From Flavobacteriales bacterium (GTDB lineage Bacteria; Bacteroidota; Bacteroidia; Flavobacteriales; Flavobacteriaceae): DNA of 64,000 nucleotides. Positions 59,761 to 64,000 of this stretch are shown piece after piece. The notes below the pieces were generated by a model. That model saw only the letters and a list, made by a program, of their open reading frames with translations, searched no databases and had not been told where the DNA came from. Location: the NCBI GenBank assembly GCA_026993355.1, contig JALWTX010000016.1, positions 1-64,000 on the forward strand. Direction: 5' to 3'. Both the position numbers and the translations under genes were made by a program. Positions within the stretch are counted from its first letter, which is position 1. Every line of letters begins with the position of its first letter.

Positions 59761-61863
59761 TTATTGCGTGGTTTCTTTACGTAATACTTTTACCGCTTCA
59801 TTGATATAAGGATCTTTTTTAATCGCGTTTATCCATTTTTTGCGTTTGTGTTTAAAAACCGTATCCTTGGCTTTAGCCTGTATATCTTCCGGTAAGGATT
59901 CGATATCAAAATCCGATTTAAATTTGGTCAAACTATCAAATTTTTTACCTGTTTTTTCAGATTTTTTCAAATCGGCAATATATTTATCCAATTTTAAATA
60001 AATGGTTTGATCCTTTTTATTGTCAGCTATCCATTTGGCTTTTTCTTTAAGGTGTTTAAACAAAGGCGTATGGTTAATTCGTTTTTGTTCTTCTTGGATC
60101 AGTTTCTGTTTTTGCGGGATAGAATATAAATGATAATCAGCGGCATCAATTTTGTCCCAAGCCAAAGCAGTGGGTTCATTTTCTTCGCGGATTTTTAAAT
60201 ACATATAATTATCCGGCAAAAATATATCGGGGGTAACGCCTTTTCGCTGCGTTGAACCACCATTTATGCGGTAGAATTTTTTAGTGGTCCACTTTAAAGC
60301 GCCTAAATCGCCAAAAGCGTCTCCCTGAACACGGTTTAGTCCTATTAAATTTTGAACGGTTCCTTTACCGTAAGATTTACCGCCTATAATTATGGCACGG
60401 TTATAGTCTTGTAAAGCAGCAGCCAAAATTTCTGAAGCAGAAGCAGACAGCTCATTGATTAATACGACAACAGGCCCATTATAAATAATTTCTTTATCCT
60501 TGTCCTTTAAGACTTCAACATCATTCTTTTTGTCTCTGACTTGAACCACGGGACCTTTGTCAATAAAGTAACCGGCAATATCAATTACCGTCGAAAGAGA
60601 GCCTCCGCCATTATTGCGCAAGTCTAAAATTATACCTTTGACATTTTTAGCCTTTAATTTTTCCAATTCTTTTTTGATATCAGTTGCAGCCGAACGTTGA
60701 TTACGTTTTTTGAAATTGATATAAAATTTAGGCAAATAAATATAGCCGAAGCGTTTATCCTTATCACTGATAAGCAAAGATTTGGCAAAGGTATCTTCCA
60801 ACTCTACTCTGTCACGAACAATCGGAATGGTTTCAATGCTGCCATCCACACGTTTGACGATTAATTTGACCACTGTGCCTTTGGGTCCTTTAATCAATTT
60901 TACCACTTTAGAAAGACGCATGCCCATAATATCTACCGGTTCATCATCGCCTTGTCCTACTTTTTGGATAAGGTCGCCTACTTTTAATTTGCCTTCTTTC
61001 CATGCCGGACCTCCGGCTATAATTTCTATTATTTTGACATAATCACCATCTTTTTGCAAACGGGCGCCAATTCCTTCAAAACTTCCGGACATACTGGTGT
61101 CAAAGCGTTCTTTGCCTTGCGGACTGAAGTAATTGGTATGCGGATCGTTTTGCATGGTAATGGCATTCATATACATCGAAAAATAATCCATATCTTCCAT
61201 ATCTTTGAGGGCATCGATGTAAGTTTTTATGGATTTTTTGGTCGCTTTCAGAGCTTCCTTTTCCAATTCTTTTCTGGATTTTGGCTTAAAAGTATGGTCC
61301 TTTTCCAGTTTTTTTTCTTGTGCTTTTATTTTGTCGTATAAACGTGATAAAGTATTGAACTTTAAATATTTTCGCCACCGTTCTTTTAATTCGGCTTTGG
61401 TTTTGGCAGGTTTTATTTTTTTATAATCAATATTGAGTATTTCATCTTTGTTAAAATCAAAACCTTTGGCTAAAATGTCATTGATATAATCGACACTTTC
61501 TGCTTGTCTTTGTTGAATAATGGCATAGGCTTTTTTATAAAAATCACTTTTTCCTTCGCGTATTTCATTATCTATTGAATCTTTGTAGGCCGATAAGGCA
61601 TCAATATCCGACTGTAAAAAATATCTTTTGGAAGGATCTAAATCTTCAATAAACTCTTTAAAAACTTTCTCCGAAAAATCGTTATTGACATACGCCGGAT
61701 GGTAATGAGCGTATTCAATGACACGGTTTACACCGGTAATAATAGCAGCTTTTTTATCTTTAACGACTTGTTGCTGTCTAAAAGACCATAATATACCGGC
61801 CAATCCAATAACGATTAAAATTATTTTATAATTCTTTTTCATAAATCTTAATATTTTATTCAT
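59761..61863 (-). CDS. C-terminal processing (tail-specific) protease, S41 family
   Basis: A 700-residue periplasmic protease with an N-terminal membrane anchor at about 10-26 (IILIVIGLAGILWSF). The order is N-terminal helical domain, PDZ domain (about 245-335: IGARLQKDGDYVKIIEII, GPAWKEGKLKVGDLI), S41 core and C-terminal DUF3340-type domain. Catalytic Ser lies in NELSASASEILAAAL and the Lys in GGKSYGKGTVQNLIG about 25 residues later. It is larger than the short CtpA form and resembles E. coli Prc. It degrades or trims envelope proteins from the C-terminus. Confidence 0.93.
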   Translation of the reverse strand: MNKILRFMKKNYKIILIVIGLAGILWSFRQQQVVKDKKAAIITGVNRVIEYAHYHPAYVNNDFSEKVFKEFIEDLDPSKRYFLQSDIDALSAYKDSIDNEIREGKSDFYKKAYAIIQQRQAESVDYINDILAKGFDFNKDEILNIDYKKIKPAKTKAELKERWRKYLKFNTLSRLYDKIKAQEKKLEKDHTFKPKSRKELEKEALKATKKSIKTYIDALKDMEDMDYFSMYMNAITMQNDPHTNYFSPQGKERFDTSMSGSFEGIGARLQKDGDYVKIIEIIAGGPAWKEGKLKVGDLIQKVGQGDDEPVDIMGMRLSKVVKLIKGPKGTVVKLIVKRVDGSIETIPIVRDRVELEDTFAKSLLISDKDKRFGYIYLPKFYINFKKRNQRSAATDIKKELEKLKAKNVKGIILDLRNNGGGSLSTVIDIAGYFIDKGPVVQVRDKKNDVEVLKDKDKEIIYNGPVVVLINELSASASEILAAALQDYNRAIIIGGKSYGKGTVQNLIGLNRVQGDAFGDLGALKWTTKKFYRINGGSTQRKGVTPDIFLPDNYMYLKIREENEPTALAWDKIDAADYHLYSIPQKQKLIQEEQKRINHTPLFKHLKEKAKWIADNKKDQTIYLKLDKYIADLKKSEKTGKKFDSLTKFKSDFDIESLPEDIQAKAKDTVFKHKRKKWINAIKKDPYINEAVKVLRKETTQ

Positions 61864-61993
61864 TCTACTTAAAAAATTATTGTGAAAAAATTATGCCACA
61901 AACGAAAAATACAAAGTTAAGGTTTTATTAAATAAAGCTTTGCAAAGACTTTGTTAAAATGTCGAGGAATGTTTGATTTAAAGCCGTGCATTT

Positions 61994-62695
61994 TTATAAG
62001 AAATAATACATAATGCCAAAATCCATACTTTTAATATTAAAATTCTGACCATTGAGCTGTAAGTCTCTTTTGAGCAATGGACTTAACCCATAAGAAAATG
62101 AAAAATTCCATGTGCCATAACCGGCAGATAAATGCAGGTTAAATTGCCAGGGCTCGATAATATGAATATCTTGGTAACTGACATTTATTTTATTGGTTAC
62201 ATAATTTGCCGAGTTGCCATAGACATACGAAACGGTTAAGCCACCGTAAATGCGCCAAAATTTATACTTTTGGGGAGTGCTTCCGCGTAACCTGATTTCT
62301 AATGGTATATCTAATTGTCTGAAATGAAAAGAGTTACTAATATATTTCTCTTGCGTAAGCAAATAATAATTTATAGCGCCTGTTTGTTCATCCACACTGA
62401 CGCGCAAATTTTGATAAAATGCTTTCCATGATAAACCAAGTCCAATGCCAAAGCCGAAGTTACGGCGTTCATTAACCGGAATATCCCGGATAAAACCTAA
62501 CTTGACAGCATTAGAAAATCCGTTTTGTTGCATGCCTTCGGGTAAGTTTTTGAGCACCATATAAGAGATGCCAAAATAAATTTGGTCTTCTAAATAATGT
62601 GGGTCCGGTTGATATAACGAATCGACACTAAGTTGATTTTGCCCGTAAGCCCCCAAAATTGTTAAAAAAGAAAAGATAAACCAAAAGTGTTTCAT
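61994..62695 (-). CDS. PorT-like outer-membrane beta-barrel protein
   Basis: A 233-residue exported protein with signal peptide (WFIFSFLTILGAYGQ). Barrel strands include IYFGISYMVLKNLPEG, FGFGIGLGLSWKAFYQNLRVSV, LDIPLEIRLRGST, YGGLTVSYVYGNS and the final MDFGIMYYF. PLEIRLR with KFWRIYGGLT is typical of the PorT/OMP_b-brl families, one member of which is part of type IX secretion. ATG 62695 opens on the signal peptide; the frame runs further upstream, but that part overlaps the rmuC promoter region. Divergent from rmuC. Confidence 0.75.
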   Translation of the reverse strand: MKHFWFIFSFLTILGAYGQNQLSVDSLYQPDPHYLEDQIYFGISYMVLKNLPEGMQQNGFSNAVKLGFIRDIPVNERRNFGFGIGLGLSWKAFYQNLRVSVDEQTGAINYYLLTQEKYISNSFHFRQLDIPLEIRLRGSTPQKYKFWRIYGGLTVSYVYGNSANYVTNKINVSYQDIHIIEPWQFNLHLSAGYGTWNFSFSYGLSPLLKRDLQLNGQNFNIKSMDFGIMYYFL

Positions 62696-62803
62696 TTGAA
62701 TGAAATTTGCCGGATATATGTGTCCAAAATTAATTAAATTATTTGAACTTTCGCTTTTTTCCGCATTTATTAAAAAATATAAAACTAAAAACCCTAAAAA
62801 GCT

Positions 62804-62811
62804 TATCTTTG
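62804..62811 (+). promoter_or_regulatory. TAnnTTTG -7 element of rmuC
   Basis: TATCTTTG, 24 bp before ATG 62836. Confidence 0.55.
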
Positions 62812-62835
62812 AAATATTAAATAACTTGTTATAAC

Positions 62836-64000
62836 ATGAACACAACTATGTTTATTCTGATAGCTTTGCTGACTTTTTTAACCGGCTTTTTATTGTCCTT
62901 TATTTGGTTTAAAATCCAACAACAGAAACTGTTAGCCCGCCATGAGCAGGTTTTTGAAGCAGAAAAAAAAGATTTAGAAGATGTTTTGGCTGGAATGAAA
63001 GAACAAATGAACCGGATGCAAGTAGATTTTGAAAAGGAAAAAGCCCAACTGCAAGCGCAACATCAGCAAGCATTATTTTTAAAGGAAAAAAACTTTTTGC
63101 AACAGCTCAATGATAAAGAACAGGAGATCACGGTTCTTCAGGGTCAAATAAAAACATGGGAAGAAAAGTGGCAGTCGGCTAAAGACAATTTTAAACAAAA
63201 AGAGGAAACTTTGCGCAAAGAATTTAAAAATTTGGCCCAAAGTATATTGGACGAGAAATCGAAAAAATTTACCGAACTTAACCGGACAAATATGTCGCAA
63301 ATCTTAACCCCTTTTCAAGAAGCCATGAAAGCTTTTAAAGAAAAGGTAGAAAAAAATGAAAAGGAAAGCATAGGCCGTCATTTTGCCTTAAAAGAACAAT
63401 TGACCGAATTGCAAAAACTCAATCAGCGGCTCAGTCAAGATGCGTTAAACTTAACCAAAGCCTTAAAAGGAGAAAGTAAAACGCAGGGTATCTGGGGCGA
63501 AACTATATTGAACCGTTTATTAGAAAAATCCGGCTTGGAAAAAGACCGGGAATATTTTGTGCAACAAAGTTTTAAAGCAACCGAAGGAACCAACCGTATG
63601 CGGGTGCAACCCGATGTGGTGATACAGTTGCCCGACCAAAAAAAAATAATTGTTGATGCCAAAGTCTCTTTAACCGCATACGAACGCTATGTCAATACCG
63701 ATGATGAGACAGAACAAAAAATATATATCAAACAGCATTTAGCCTCGTTAAAAGCGCATATTGACGGCTTGGCCAAAAAATCTTACGACACCTTGCTACA
63801 GGGGCAATCACCCGAATTTATTTTGATGTTTATAGCGGTAGAGCCCGCTTTTTCATTGGCGCTCAAGTCAGACCCCGAACTCTATAATTATGCATTCGAA
63901 AAAAACATTGTAATGGTAACGCCTTCCACTTTGTTGGCTACTTTAAAAATAGTCGATAACATGTGGCGTAACGAAAAACAGCGTAAAAATGCCTTGGAAA
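62836..64000 (+). CDS. rmuC: RmuC-family DNA recombination protein (3' end outside window)
   Basis: Partial: 388 codons are visible and the frame runs off the window. An N-terminal membrane anchor (about 5-25: FILIALLTFLTGFLLSFIWF) is followed by a long coiled coil (about 30-155), then the RmuC nuclease-like core: KTQGIWGETILNRLLEKSGL, RVQPDVVIQLPDQKKIIVD, AKVSLTAYERYV and the segment FILMFIAVEPAFSLAL, ending MVTPSTLLATLKIVDNMWR. RmuC limits inversions and other rearrangements at short inverted repeats in E. coli. Its presence in a genome with a long inverted repeat nearby is probably coincidence. Confidence 0.95.
   Translation, partial: MNTTMFILIALLTFLTGFLLSFIWFKIQQQKLLARHEQVFEAEKKDLEDVLAGMKEQMNRMQVDFEKEKAQLQAQHQQALFLKEKNFLQQLNDKEQEITVLQGQIKTWEEKWQSAKDNFKQKEETLRKEFKNLAQSILDEKSKKFTELNRTNMSQILTPFQEAMKAFKEKVEKNEKESIGRHFALKEQLTELQKLNQRLSQDALNLTKALKGESKTQGIWGETILNRLLEKSGLEKDREYFVQQSFKATEGTNRMRVQPDVVIQLPDQKKIIVDAKVSLTAYERYVNTDDETEQKIYIKQHLASLKAHIDGLAKKSYDTLLQGQSPEFILMFIAVEPAFSLALKSDPELYNYAFEKNIVMVTPSTLLATLKIVDNMWRNEKQRKNALE

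Noticed and set aside
1-64000. CRISPR array, prophage or rRNA operon
   Set aside because: No regularly spaced repeats, phage structural genes or rRNA segments were found on either strand.

Overview
The window is from a Bacteroidota chromosome, most likely order Flavobacteriales. The genes that point there are a SprE/PorW-type gliding and type IX secretion lipoprotein, TonB-dependent receptors with carboxypeptidase-regulatory-like N-termini, a bactofilin-atpZ-atpI cluster, DUF2851, DUF3098 and PorT-like barrel proteins. Many promoters also read TAnnTTTG, some with TTTG/TTG about 18-22 bp upstream, which is the Bacteroidota sigma pattern. No ribosomal RNA, phage gene, transposase, integrase or CRISPR array was found.

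Region 1 (1-8385) is an AT-rich accessory island. A perfect 125-bp inverted repeat (1-125 and 7881-8005, possibly extending left of the window) brackets a peptide-export locus. The locus holds two small precursor peptides with the same double-glycine leader but unrelated four-cysteine cores, a C39-peptidase ABC transporter, an HlyD-type adaptor, and a membrane VKOR-thioredoxin protein with a C39-like N-terminus. This looks like a disulfide-bonded bacteriocin-like system. A beta-propeller-like orphan and several broken coding fragments lie at its edges.

Region 2 (8386-18234) carries an M20 peptidase, a TerB-like protein, an Ig-like lipoprotein and an eight-gene molybdenum cofactor operon (moeA, modE-like, TSUP transporter, moaD, moeB, moaE, moaC-mogA fusion, moaA). 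A palindrome matching the ModE operator overlaps the predicted promoter of this operon.

Region 3 (18280-23836) runs sigma factor, zinc-finger anti-sigma candidate, EF-hand lipoprotein with a GEGKCG-repeat tail, Tat-exported gluconate dehydrogenase subunit-3-like protein, GMC oxidoreductase, cytochrome c-OmpA fusion and a second small cytochrome c. The last four plausibly form a periplasmic dehydrogenase with its electron acceptors. The GEGKCG tail resembles substrates of MNIO enzymes that make copper-binding peptides.

Region 4 (23871-30383) has tRNA-Asp, an epimerase, a polysaccharide deacetylase, an AEC transporter, sprE, a bactofilin and atpZ-atpI, without the ATP synthase genes expected next.

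Region 5 (30403-36048) is gene-poor and variable: secreted orphans, a possible 39-residue membrane peptide, a candidate small RNA unit with promoter and terminator, 27-bp dispersed repeats, and pepP.

Region 6 (36049-64000) is mostly housekeeping: metG, asnS, pyrH, yebC, ftsX, uppP, truB, nadD, a C-terminal processing protease and rmuC (cut by the window end). It also has a K+ channel, a nucleoside-type MFS transporter, two paralogous TonB-dependent receptors and barrel proteins. Function calls rest on motifs read by eye; no database search was run.
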